Part shown: positions 1-6,029 of the stretch, piece by piece | Position numbering within the stretch: position 1 is the stretch's first letter | Layout of the letters: each line of letters opens with the position of its first letter | Notes under the pieces: model-generated | Told to the model about the DNA's origin: nothing | The model's database searches: none | Seen by the model: only the letters and a program-made list of their open reading frames with translations | Made by a program: the position numbers and the translations under genes | Origin: Frankiaceae bacterium | Lineage (GTDB): Bacteria > Actinomycetota > Actinomycetes > JAVEEB01 | Length of the DNA: 10,275 nucleotides | Direction of reading: 5' to 3' | Assembly (NCBI GenBank): GCA_030840665.1 | Contig: JAVEEB010000363.1 | Coordinates: 1 to 10,275, forward strand

Positions 1-21
1 ACCACGACGAAAGGCACTTCG

Positions 22-189
22 ATGGGCAAGGCCACTGACGTTCGGCCCAAGATCACCATGGCCTGCGTGGACTGCAAGAACCGCAACTACATCACGAAGA
101 AGAACCGGCGCAACGACCCGGATCGCCTCGAGATGAAGAAGTTCTGCCCGAACTGCGGCACGCACAAGGAGCACCGCGAGACCCGCTAG
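22..189 (+). CDS. rpmG: 50S ribosomal protein L33 (zinc-binding form)
   Basis: Encodes a 55-residue small protein of the large ribosomal subunit, located near the E site. The sequence shows two CxxC pairs, C15/C18 and C42/C45, which form the zinc ribbon of the C+ type of L33. It is rich in Lys and Arg, and the end ...[14 protein letters not shown] is typical of the family. The ATG is preceded by an AAAGG Shine-Dalgarno at 10-14 with a 7-base spacer, and the length is normal, so the gene is complete. In actinobacteria this copy stands just before hadA/hadB, as here. Zinc-free paralogues, often Zur-controlled, lack the cysteines, so this is the zinc-replete version. A hairpin follows the stop codon. 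Confidence 0.97.
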   Translation: MGKATDVRPKITMACVDCKNRNYITKKNRRNDPDRLEMKKFCPNCGTHKEHRETR

Positions 190-220
190 GGCCTCGCGAA
201 GTCTCCACAGTTCCACGCCG

Positions 221-250
221 AGCGGCCGACCCCGAGGGGGATCGGCCGCT
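221..250 (+). terminator. Hairpin terminator candidate after rpmG
   Basis: A perfect 9-bp stem (221-229 with 242-250, AGCGGCCGA/TCGGCCGCT) is extended by CCCC (230-233) pairing with GGGG (237-240). It sits 31 bases after the rpmG stop. There is no clear U-tract after it (TCGCCATTTCC), which is common for actinobacterial terminators. It probably separates rpmG from hadA. Confidence 0.6.
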
Positions 251-294
251 TCGCCATTTCCGGATGCGGGCCCAGGGCCGGCGGCGCCCTCCGG

Positions 295-307
295 CAGAAT
301 GCCGCCA
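295..307 (+). promoter_or_regulatory. Possible leaderless promoter (-10) of hadA
   Basis: CAGAAT at 295-300 fits the A2/T6 pattern of an actinobacterial -10 box and ends exactly six bases before the hadA ATG. Transcription would therefore start on the A of the start codon. No Shine-Dalgarno is present upstream of hadA. No convincing -35 is seen, so this rests on spacing alone. Confidence 0.35.
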
Positions 308-762
308 TGGCCATCAACCCGGCGCTCGTCGGTCGCAGCTATCCAGCCTCGCCGCCGTACCGCGTCTCTCGCGAGAAGATCCGTGAATTCGCGGAGGCCG
401 TCGGGGACCCCAACCCCGCGTACGTCGATGTCGTCGCCGCCCGCGCCCTCGGCCACGCGGACGTGATCGCGCCGCCGACCTTCCCGATCGTGCTGTCATT
501 GGGCAGCTCCGGCCAGCAGGTCATCGAGGATCCCGAGCTGGGCCTGGACTACACCCGCGTCGTGCACGGCGATCAGCACTTCGCCTACGCGCGACCTCTC
601 ACGGCCGGCGACATCGTCACGGCGACGCCGCAGATCACCGCCATCCGCACCGTCGCGGGCAACGACATGCTGACCTGGGACACCGTGCTGGCCACGGTCG
701 AGGGCGAATACCTGTGTACGGCCACCTCGATGCTCGTCTCCCGCGCTGAGAGCGCCTCGTGA
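307..762 (+). CDS. hadA: MaoC-like (3R)-hydroxyacyl dehydratase subunit, HadA type
   Basis: A 151-residue single hot-dog protein. It matches the N-terminal MaoC dehydratase family that includes mycobacterial HadA, the substrate-binding half of the FAS-II (3R)-hydroxyacyl-ACP dehydratase. The hydratase-2 signature region is present as VGDPNPAY (residues 32-39). D34 and N36 are kept, but the catalytic histidine position is Y39, so the subunit should be catalytically incomplete on its own. Its stop overlaps the GTG of hadB (GTGA at 759-762), implying translational coupling and a 1:1 heterodimer with HadB. The place after rpmG matches the mycobacterial order. In genomes without mycolic acids the acyl substrate is not settled. 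The ATG at 307 is the only good start and lacks a Shine-Dalgarno, so leaderless translation is likely. Confidence 0.88.
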   Translation: MAINPALVGRSYPASPPYRVSREKIREFAEAVGDPNPAYVDVVAARALGHADVIAPPTFPIVLSLGSSGQQVIEDPELGLDYTRVVHGDQHFAYARPLTAGDIVTATPQITAIRTVAGNDMLTWDTVLATVEGEYLCTATSMLVSRAESAS

Positions 763-1202
763 GCCGCCGGGCCCTTGAATCCGTCACGGTGGGCGAGGTC
801 CTGCCCGCGCTGTCGGTGCGGCTGCGCCGGGCCGACCTCATCCGCTATGCGGGCGCGTCCGGCGACTTCAACGTCATCCACTGGAGCGACCGCGTCGCCC
901 AGTCGGTCGGCCTGCCCGGCGTCATCGCCCACGGCATGCTGACGATGGCCCAGGCGGTCCGCGTAGTCACGGATTGGGCGGGCGATCCGGGGGCGGTCAT
1001 CGACTACAAGGTGCGGTTCACCCGGCCGGTGCCGGTGCCCGACGACGACGAGGGCGCCGAGATCGTGCTCGGCGGGACCGTGACGGACATCTCCGTCGAC
1101 GGGCACGTCAGCGTTGCACTGACGGCCACGTTCCAGGGCGACAAGATCCTGGCGGCGGCGAAGGCCGTCGTCCGCCTCACCTCCGCGTCCCCAACCCCGT
1201 AG
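759..1202 (+). CDS. hadB: MaoC-like (3R)-hydroxyacyl dehydratase catalytic subunit, HadB type
   Basis: A 147-residue MaoC/hydratase-2 family protein starting with GTG inside the hadA stop region. It carries the full catalytic signature YAGASGDFNVIH (residues 30-41), with D36 and H41 as the expected catalytic dyad, followed by the usual GVIAHGM segment (54-60) and the C-terminal strand DYKVRFTRPVPVPDD. It should dehydrate (3R)-hydroxyacyl-ACP or -CoA to the trans-2-enoyl product as a heterodimer with the preceding subunit, in the cytoplasm. In mycobacteria a third gene, hadC, follows; here the next gene is unrelated, so only the HadAB complex is encoded at this locus. The gene is complete and of normal length. 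Confidence 0.9.
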   Translation: MSRRALESVTVGEVLPALSVRLRRADLIRYAGASGDFNVIHWSDRVAQSVGLPGVIAHGMLTMAQAVRVVTDWAGDPGAVIDYKVRFTRPVPVPDDDEGAEIVLGGTVTDISVDGHVSVALTATFQGDKILAAAKAVVRLTSASPTP

Positions 1203-1271
1203 GCGAACCGCGCGCCCCACCGGCGCAACGCCTACCGGATCGCGTCGGCGCCGCGGGTGGGAAGCTCTGTG

Positions 1272-2126
1272 GTGACCGGTCGACGGCTCCTGACCGTCGA
1301 CGGTGGTGCGGCGGAGGGCAGAGCGGTCGAACTCCACGGGGATTGCGCCAACTGTTTCGGGCTCTGCTGCGTCGTCCCGGCGTTCGCCGCGTCCGCCGAT
1401 TTCGCGATCACCAAGCCCGCCCGGACGCCCTGCCCGAACCTGCAGGACGACTTCCGGTGCGGGGTGCACGACCGGCTGCGACCACTGGGTTTTCCGGGGT
1501 GCACCGTCTACGACTGCTTCGGGGCGGGCCAGCAGGTCTCGCAGGTGACGTTCGGCGGGGTGGACTGGCGTGCCGCCCCCGCGACCGCGCCCGCCATGTA
1601 CGCCGTCTTTCCCGTCGTACGGCAACTGCATGAATTCCTCTGGTACGTCGACCACGCCCGGACCCTGGCCGCCGCGGCACCGCTGCACGCGGAGCTGAGT
1701 GCCGCGCGGGCCGGCCTCGAACGGCTGGCTGCCGGCTCGCCCGACGAGCTGCTCGCCGTCGACCTGCCGGGCGAGCAGGCGCGCGTCAACGAGCTGCTCC
1801 TGCGGGCCAGTGAACTCGCGCGGGCCGGCGTCGGCGTCCGCGGTGCGAAGCGGGACCGGCGAGGGGCGGACTTGATGGGCGCCAAGCTGCGGGCCGCGGA
1901 TCTGCGCGGGGTCAGTCTGCGGGGGGCGTACCTGATCGGCGCCGACCTGCGCGGCGCGGACCTGCGCCTGGCCGACCTCATCGGTGCTGACCTGCGCGGC
2001 GCGGATCTCGCGGGGGCGGACCTCACCGGGGCGCTGTTCGTCACGCAACCGCAGCTCAACGCCGCGCGTGGCGACGTTACGACCGCGCTGCCGGCCGGGC
2101 TGACGCGACCCACGCACTGGCACTGA
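1272..2126 (+). CDS. Cysteine-cluster and pentapeptide-repeat protein
   Basis: I choose the GTG at 1272 because GGGAAG (1259-1264) stands seven bases before it; GTG codons at 1257 and 1269 are in the same frame and would add five or one residues. The protein has about 284 residues. Residues 25-82 hold eight cysteines in the order C-x2-C-x3-CC, then C, C, and C-x4-C (CANCFGLCC ... GCTVYDCFGAG), resembling the metal or Fe-S binding cysteine clusters of YkgJ-type proteins. A helical middle follows, then about twelve pentapeptide repeats of the A(D/N)LxG type (roughly residues 198-257, GADLRGADL...), which should fold as a right-handed beta-helix. Proteins of this two-part plan occur widely in actinobacteria, usually annotated only as pentapeptide-repeat proteins. 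Function is unknown. No signal peptide is seen, so it is probably cytoplasmic. Confidence 0.85.
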   Translation: MTGRRLLTVDGGAAEGRAVELHGDCANCFGLCCVVPAFAASADFAITKPARTPCPNLQDDFRCGVHDRLRPLGFPGCTVYDCFGAGQQVSQVTFGGVDWRAAPATAPAMYAVFPVVRQLHEFLWYVDHARTLAAAAPLHAELSAARAGLERLAAGSPDELLAVDLPGEQARVNELLLRASELARAGVGVRGAKRDRRGADLMGAKLRAADLRGVSLRGAYLIGADLRGADLRLADLIGADLRGADLAGADLTGALFVTQPQLNAARGDVTTALPAGLTRPTHWH

Positions 2127-2233
2127 CGGGATCGGGCCAAGCAGCAGCCGCCGCCGGCCGCGTTGCGGAAAGCAGGTCGAATGGCGGTGCCGGTTGCGGC
2201 CGTTCGGCCCAGCGCGACGCCGCCCAGGGCACC

Positions 2234-2246
2234 TATCATGATCATG
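2234..2246 (+). promoter_or_regulatory. Possible leaderless promoter (-10) with overlapping palindrome
   Basis: TATCAT at 2234-2239 is a good actinobacterial -10 box and ends six bases before the GTG at 2246, the expected +1. A perfect 10-bp palindrome, CATGATCATG (2237-2246), overlaps the -10 and the start. No clear -35 is seen at 16-18 bases upstream. The rest of the 119-bp gap (2127-2233) shows only short GC-rich hairpins and no convincing terminator. Confidence 0.4.
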
Positions 2247-2704
2247 TGCGCACCGGGGGAGCCGTGGTCTGCGTTGCGATGGCCGCGGTCGTCGCAGCGG
2301 CGGTCGCCCTCGCCCCGAACGAGCGGGTCACCGGTCCCCTGAGCGGCGACGACAAGGTCGGCATCTACACCGCCATCCTCGACGACCGCTACGTGGCGGC
2401 ACCCGCGACCACGGGCCGGTTCCTGGTGGACGCCAGGGACGAGCTCGATGACGGGCAGCGCCGGCTGTTGTCGCTGCGCTACCCCGCGACGTGGTTGCCC
2501 CTCGACGGGATCGACATCCGCAGCGAGGCTCCGGGCAGCGTCCTGATCGAGGTGCTCTACCCCGCGACCATTGCCCACGGGCGCGTCACCGTTCAACTCG
2601 CCGAGATGTGCGGCCACCGGTGCGGCAGCGGGACGAGTTACGAACTGACGCGCGCGGGCGCCGGCTGGCGCATCGTCGACCAGACGAGCGCCGTCTCGGC
2701 CTGA
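2246..2704 (+). CDS. Small exported or membrane-anchored protein of unknown function
   Basis: A 152-residue protein that I do not recognise. Residues 5-24 form a hydrophobic Ala/Val-rich stretch after a single Arg, consistent with a signal peptide or an N-terminal anchor; there is no lipobox. The remainder is a soluble alpha/beta-looking domain ending in MCGHRCGSGTSYELTR...GWRIVDQ. C122 and C126 could form a disulfide outside the cell. The last strands (YELTRAGAGWRIVD) resemble the ends of NTF2-like or Cys-stabilised secreted domains, but that is only a visual impression. GTG at 2246 is preferred because it follows a -10 box at leaderless spacing and no Shine-Dalgarno exists. The gene converges on the aminotransferase with only 15 bases between the stops. 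Confidence 0.7.
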   Translation: MRTGGAVVCVAMAAVVAAAVALAPNERVTGPLSGDDKVGIYTAILDDRYVAAPATTGRFLVDARDELDDGQRRLLSLRYPATWLPLDGIDIRSEAPGSVLIEVLYPATIAHGRVTVQLAEMCGHRCGSGTSYELTRAGAGWRIVDQTSAVSA

Positions 2705-2719
2705 CCGCCCCTGGACGTC

Positions 2720-3928
2720 TCAGCTGGCGGAGCCGAGCACCTTTTGAATGCGGGACACGCCGTCAACGAGATCGTCGTCACCGAGCGCGTACGACAAGCG
2801 GAAGTAGCCCGGCGTACCGAATGCTTCTCCAGGGACAACCGCGACCCCGGCCTCGTCCAGCAGGACCTCAGCCAGCTCGGTCGACGTCGTGACGACGCGG
2901 CCGGCGACGCTGCGGCCGAGCAGCGCCTTGACCGACGGGTAGGCGTAGAAGGCCCCCTTCGGCTCCGGGATCGACACGCCCTCGATCTCCTGCAGCATGT
3001 GCCACATCGTGAGCCGCCGGCGGTCGAACGCCTCGCGCATCATGTGCACGGCCGACAGGTCGCCGCTGACGGCGGCCAGCGCCGCGGCCTGCGACACGTT
3101 GGCCACGTTGGAGGACAGGTGGGACTGCAGGTTGGTCGCCGCCTTGACGACGTCCGCCGGGCCGATGAGCCACCCGACCCGCCAGCCGGTCATGGCGTAC
3201 GTCTTCGCGACGCCGTTGAGCACCACGCAGGTCTCGGCCAGCTCGGGAACGACGACCGGCATCGACACGTGCTGCGCGTCGCCGTACGTGAGGTGCTCGT
3301 AGATCTCGTCTGTCACGACCCACACGCCGTTCTCCACGCACCAGCGGCCGATCGCCTCGACCTCGGACGGCGGGTAGACGCTGCCCGTCGGGTTGGAGGG
3401 GGAGCAGAACAGCAGGAACTTGGTGCGGTCCGTCTTGGCGGCGGCGAGCTGCTCCACGGTGACCTGGTAGTTGGACGACTCGTCGGTCTGGATCTCCACG
3501 GGGATGCCGCCCGCGAGGCGGATCGCCTCGGGATAGGTCGTCCAGTACGGCGCGGGGAGCAGGACTTCGTCGCCCGGGTCGAGGAGGGTCGCGAACGCCT
3601 CGTACACGGCCGACTTGCCGCCGTTGGTGACCAGCACCTGCGAGCCGGCGACGACGAGGCCGGAGTCGCGAGCCGTCTTGACCGCGATCGCCTCCCGAAG
3701 CTCCGGCAGGCCCGCCGCGGGCGTGTACCGGTGCATCTTCGGGTCGCGCGCCGCGACGATCGCCGCCTCGACGATGGCGGCGGGGGTCGGGAAGTCTGGC
3801 TCACCGGCGCCGAAGCCGATGACGTCCCGGCCGGCCGCCTTGAGTGCCTTGGCCTTGGCGTCGACGGCGAGGGTGGCGGATTCGGCGATGCCGCCGATGC
3901 GAGCGGAAATGCGGCGCGATGCAGTCAT
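2720..3928 (-). CDS. aspC: Class I pyridoxal-phosphate aminotransferase (aspartate aminotransferase type)
   Basis: A 402-residue fold-type I aminotransferase expected to interconvert aspartate and 2-oxoglutarate with oxaloacetate and glutamate in the cytoplasm. Visible landmarks are [12 protein letters not shown] (38-49), the TNGGKSA cofactor loop (101-107), the YW pair at 128-129, SNPTG (178-182), TDEIY (206-210), the Schiff-base lysine K242 in [13 protein letters not shown], and the carboxylate-binding Arg in YFRLSYA (about R377). Length is usual for the subgroup Ib enzymes. The frame is open 59 codons further upstream, but that stretch is Pro/Arg-rich and runs over the control region; the ATG at 3928 begins the family-like [11 protein letters not shown] and stands six bases after a -10 box. 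The same gene precedes secE-nusG in Streptomyces. Other keto-acid specificities cannot be excluded. Confidence 0.92.
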   Translation of the reverse strand: MTASRRISARIGGIAESATLAVDAKAKALKAAGRDVIGFGAGEPDFPTPAAIVEAAIVAARDPKMHRYTPAAGLPELREAIAVKTARDSGLVVAGSQVLVTNGGKSAVYEAFATLLDPGDEVLLPAPYWTTYPEAIRLAGGIPVEIQTDESSNYQVTVEQLAAAKTDRTKFLLFCSPSNPTGSVYPPSEVEAIGRWCVENGVWVVTDEIYEHLTYGDAQHVSMPVVVPELAETCVVLNGVAKTYAMTGWRVGWLIGPADVVKAATNLQSHLSSNVANVSQAAALAAVSGDLSAVHMMREAFDRRRLTMWHMLQEIEGVSIPEPKGAFYAYPSVKALLGRSVAGRVVTTSTELAEVLLDEAGVAVVPGEAFGTPGYFRLSYALGDDDLVDGVSRIQKVLGSAS

Positions 3929-3965
3929 GGGGCCATCGTCCCAGGAGGGCACCGTGGAGGTCCAA
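3928..3965 (-). promoter_or_regulatory. Likely leaderless promoter of the aminotransferase gene
   Basis: On the minus strand GACGAT (3940-3935) ends six bases before the ATG at 3928, so the transcript would begin at the start codon. TTGGAC (3965-3960) could be the -35 with a rather long 19-base spacer. No Shine-Dalgarno is seen. Confidence 0.45.
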
Positions 3966-3973
3966 CCGGTTGG
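3962..3973. promoter_or_regulatory. Perfect 12-bp palindrome in a divergent control region
   Basis: CCAACCGGTTGG is a perfect inverted repeat. It overlaps the proposed -35 of the aminotransferase promoter and lies about 65 bases upstream of the predicted tRNA-Trp operon start. The position suits an operator for a dimeric regulator, but no regulator family is recognised and a 12-bp GC-rich palindrome can occur by chance. Confidence 0.3.
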
Positions 3974-4000
3974 CCTGTCGGTGCTGCCTGGCGGTCCGAG

Positions 4001-4037
4001 TCGACCCGGGGAGCCCTCACGCCGTACACTTTCGCGT
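4001..4037 (+). promoter_or_regulatory. Promoter of the tRNA-Trp - secE - nusG transcript
   Basis: TACACT at 4025-4030 is a strong -10 box. TCGACC at 4001-4006 is a usable -35 with an 18-base spacer. The predicted start near 4037 gives a leader of about 54 bases before the tRNA. Confidence 0.55.
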
Positions 4038-4090
4038 CGTGGGTCGACTGGCCCTGGTCCGGCACGTCCGGACGAGGTCGGTCGTCTTGT

Positions 4091-4163
4091 AGGGCAGTAG
4101 CTCAATTGGCAGAGTTCCGGTCTCCAAAACCGGCGGTTGTGGGTTCAAGTCCCTCCTGCCCTG
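4091..4163 (+). tRNA. trpT: tRNA-Trp (anticodon CCA)
   Basis: A full cloverleaf can be drawn. The acceptor stem is AGGGCAG (4091-4097) with CTGCCCT (4156-4162) and discriminator G4163. The D stem is GCTC/GAGT with one G-U pair. The anticodon stem is CCGGT/ACCGG, and the loop CTCCAAA has anticodon CCA at 4124-4126. The T arm is GTGGG-TTCAAGT-CCCTC. The 3' CCA is not encoded. The T stem has a U-U mismatch at its second pair (4140/4154). The position directly before secE is the conserved actinobacterial site for tRNA-Trp. Confidence 0.95.
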
Positions 4164-4230
4164 CGCAAGGAAGCAACGGTCAATCCATCGGTACGGACAA
4201 GCACGGCGTACGCCGGGCGAGTGAGGGCTA

Positions 4231-4494
4231 GTGACGGAAACGAGTAGCGGATCGCGGGCAGTCGCCCGTTCCGCGAACGGCAAGCTGCCGGTCAAGCGCG
4301 GCAACGTGTTCAGCCGGACGAGCTTGTTCTTCCGGCAGGTGATCGCGGAGTTGCGCAAGGTCATCTGGCCGGGGCGCAATGACCTGATCACGTACACGCT
4401 GACTGTCGTTATTTTCGTGGCCGTCATCGTCGGGATCGTCACTGTGCTCGACCTGGGGTTCGCGAAGCTCATTCTCGCGGTCTTCGGCAAGTAG
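4231..4494 (+). CDS. secE: Preprotein translocase subunit SecE
   Basis: An 87-residue single-span membrane protein that clamps SecY in the Sec translocon of the plasma membrane. A basic, Ser-rich N terminus of about 35 residues is followed by the conserved amphipathic helix FFRQVIAELRKVIWPGRNDL (about 33-52) and one transmembrane helix (about 55-78). This is the short bacterial form. GTG at 4231 is preferred because GAGGG stands just before it at 4223-4227. It lies 67 bases after tRNA-Trp and 60 bases before nusG, the common bacterial order, and is probably on the same transcript as the tRNA. Confidence 0.96.
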   Translation: MTETSSGSRAVARSANGKLPVKRGNVFSRTSLFFRQVIAELRKVIWPGRNDLITYTLTVVIFVAVIVGIVTVLDLGFAKLILAVFGK

Positions 4495-4554
4495 CGCGCA
4501 CCGTAGCCGCCTTGCCCGTACCCCATTCCTTACAGACTTCCGACAGGTGATGAC

Positions 4555-5415
4555 GTGACTGAAGACCGCGCGCTCGACGCGGGCACTGCTGGCTCCGTAG
4601 GTCTCTCCGAACAGGCAGAGGCCATCGAGACCACGACGGGCAACGACGTGCCCGCGACGGCCGCCGGCTCGGGTGCGGACACGATCGAGGAGCTCGACGC
4701 TCTCGGTGGCTCCGACGCGGCGACGCCCGGCTACGTCGACGGTGACGCAGATGTTGCGACCGACGATGTTGCGACCCCCGACGTTGCGACCGACGACGCC
4801 GTGACCGAGGCGCTGGAGCCGGAGGAGCTCGACCCGTTCGAGGCCTTCAAGGCTCAGCTGCGGCTCGTCCCCGGCGACTGGTACGTCATCCACTCGTACG
4901 CCGGCTACGAAAACCGCGTCAAGGCCAACCTCGAGAACCGGATCTCCTCGCTCAACATGGAGGAATACATCTTCCAGATCGAGGTGCCGACGGAAGAGGT
5001 CACCGAGATCAAGGCCGGCAAGCGGATGCTCGTGACCCGCAAGAAGTTGCCCGGCTACCTGTTCGTGCGCATGGAGCTGACGGACGAGTCCTGGTCGGCG
5101 GTGCGCAACACCCCCGGTGTCACCGGCTTCGTCGGCAACTCGACCAAGCCGACCCCCCTGACGCTCGACGAGATCGCCAAGCAGCTTGCGCCCAAGGTCG
5201 AAGCCAAGCCCGGCACGCCCGGCGCGAAGGACACGATCAAGGTCGTCGACTTCGAGGTCGGCGAGTCCGTCACCGTCATGGACGGCCCCTTCGCGACGCT
5301 CCCGGCGTCCATCAACGAGATCAACGTCGATGCACAAAAGCTCAAGGTGCTCGTCTCGATCTTCGGCCGCGAAACGCCGGTCGAGCTCAACTTCAGCCAG
5401 GTATCGAAGATCTGA
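4555..5415 (+). CDS. nusG: Transcription termination/antitermination factor NusG with long acidic N-terminal extension
   Basis: A 286-residue NusG. The NGN domain that binds the RNA polymerase clamp starts near residue 106 ([20 protein letters not shown]), with [13 protein letters not shown] (about 162-174) and the [10 protein letters not shown] segment. The KOW domain occupies about 230-286 ([25 protein letters not shown]...). The first 100 or so residues are an extension that is absent from the E. coli protein (about 180 aa) but present in a variable form in actinobacteria. It is acidic and Ala/Thr-rich, predicted disordered, and includes tandem five-residue units [20 protein letters not shown] (about 66-85). 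The GTG start has AGGTGA as Shine-Dalgarno at 4545-4550. The gene sits between secE and rplK as expected. Confidence 0.97.
   Translation: MTEDRALDAGTAGSVGLSEQAEAIETTTGNDVPATAAGSGADTIEELDALGGSDAATPGYVDGDADVATDDVATPDVATDDAVTEALEPEELDPFEAFKAQLRLVPGDWYVIHSYAGYENRVKANLENRISSLNMEEYIFQIEVPTEEVTEIKAGKRMLVTRKKLPGYLFVRMELTDESWSAVRNTPGVTGFVGNSTKPTPLTLDEIAKQLAPKVEAKPGTPGAKDTIKVVDFEVGESVTVMDGPFATLPASINEINVDAQKLKVLVSIFGRETPVELNFSQVSKI
4750..4809 (+). repeat. 15-bp tandem repeat inside nusG
   Basis: Four head-to-tail 15-base units start at 4750, 4765, 4780 and 4795. The first three share GA(T/C)GTTGCGACC followed by GAC or CCC. The fourth is diverged (GACGCCGTGACCGAG). They are in frame and encode five-residue units, so copy-number change would not shift the reading frame. 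Confidence 0.85.
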
Positions 5416-5482
5416 CAGCCCGTCAAGATCTGACGAACGCGCGACCGCGTCCTTCGTTTGAGAGCAAGAGAGAGAACAGCAC

Positions 5483-5917
5483 ATGCCCCCGAAGCAAAAA
5501 AAGGTCTCAGCGATCATCAAGCTGCAGATCAAGGCCGGCGCAGCAACACCGGCTCCGCCTGTCGGTCCCGCACTGGGCCAGCACGGCGTCAACATCATGG
5601 AGTTCGTGAAGCAGTACAACGCTGCCACCGAAGCCCAGCGTGGCCAGATCGTGCCGGTGGAGATCACGGTCTTCGAAGACCGCTCCTTCACCTTCATCAC
5701 GAAGACGCCCCCCGCTGCCCGCCTCATCCTCAAGGCCGCCGGCCTCGAAAAGGGCTCGGCCGTCCCGCACAAGACGAAGGTCGGCTCGCTCACGCGCGAG
5801 CAGGTCCGGGAGATCGCGACGACGAAGCTCGAGGACCTCAACGCGAACGACATCGACGCGGCGATCGAGATCATCGCCGGCACCGCCCGGTCGATGGGCG
5901 TCACGGTCAGCGACTGA
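5483..5917 (+). CDS. rplK: 50S ribosomal protein L11
   Basis: A 144-residue protein of the GTPase-associated stalk base, binding 23S rRNA with L10. The N-terminal domain shows the proline-rich [19 protein letters not shown] (about 24-42) that borders the thiostrepton site and switches conformation in the stringent-factor response. The C-terminal RNA-binding domain follows (about 75-144), with [15 protein letters not shown] and [10 protein letters not shown]. The length is normal. The ATG at 5483 has only a weak purine-rich GAGAGA sequence upstream. It is followed by rplA after a 112-base gap that holds RNA structure. Confidence 0.98.
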   Translation: MPPKQKKVSAIIKLQIKAGAATPAPPVGPALGQHGVNIMEFVKQYNAATEAQRGQIVPVEITVFEDRSFTFITKTPPAARLILKAAGLEKGSAVPHKTKVGSLTREQVREIATTKLEDLNANDIDAAIEIIAGTARSMGVTVSD

Positions 5918-5943
5918 CCGTACGATCCAGCACGTTGCACCAA

Positions 5944-5972
5944 AAGGTGTGCCGCACTGTGCGGTGCACCTT
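5944..5972 (+). promoter_or_regulatory. Stable RNA hairpin in the rplK-rplA gap
   Basis: The 12-bp stem 5944-5955 pairs with 5961-5972 and includes two adjacent G-U wobbles; the loop is ACTGT. An alternative small hairpin, GCACC (5937-5941) with GGTGT (5946-5950) around an AAAA loop, would compete with it. There is no U-tract, so simple termination is unlikely. An attenuator, a processing site or a helper stem for the next element is possible. Confidence 0.55.
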
Positions 5973-6005
5973 CGTGGGAGGGCCTAGACCGCCCGTTGAC
6001 CACGA
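5972..6005 (+). promoter_or_regulatory. Probable L1-binding autoregulatory RNA element before rplA
   Basis: The RNA can fold as TCGTGG (5972-5977) with CCACGA (6000-6005), an asymmetric internal loop of GA on the 5' side and GTTGA on the 3' side, and an upper stem GGGC (5980-5983) with GCCC (5991-5994). The GUGGGAGG...UUGA...CCAC arrangement resembles the L1 site in helices 76-78 of bacterial 23S rRNA (GUGGGAG ... UUGAAAUACCAC). L1 is known to repress its own operon by binding such mimics. Here the site is directly before rplA, not before rplK as in E. coli. The rplA Shine-Dalgarno begins 13 bases downstream. Confidence 0.55.
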
Positions 6006-6029
6006 CTTCACCCTGAAAAGGAGACCGCT

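Noticed and set aside
1863..2040. Short-period DNA repeats that could be mistaken for a CRISPR or satellite array
   Set aside because: The 15-base periodicity follows pentapeptide codons in frame and is degenerate. There are no spacer-like segments of constant length.
585..2123. Very long open frame on the minus strand (512 codons) under hadA, hadB and the pentapeptide gene
   Set aside because: It is a GC-rich antisense shadow: Arg/Gly/Asp-rich, crosses three well-supported genes, and has no recognisable domain. Its repetitive part simply mirrors the pentapeptide repeats.
3929..4105. N-terminal extension of the aminotransferase up to 4105
   Set aside because: The extension overlaps the tRNA-Trp gene and its promoter, is Pro/Arg-rich and unlike the family. 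The ATG at 3928 gives a normal protein.
2744..4231. 495-codon plus-strand open frame opposite the aminotransferase and through the tRNA
   Set aside because: It runs through the divergent promoter region and the tRNA-Trp gene and is antisense to a clear PLP enzyme.
5416..5482. Separate promoter before rplK
   Set aside because: No hexamer pair of acceptable quality and spacing could be seen in the 67-base gap, so read-through from upstream is simpler.
4228..6003. 591-codon minus-strand open frame opposite secE, nusG and rplK
   Set aside because: It lies antisense to three certain genes, has low-complexity composition and shows no domain. It is a by-product of codon bias in high-GC DNA.
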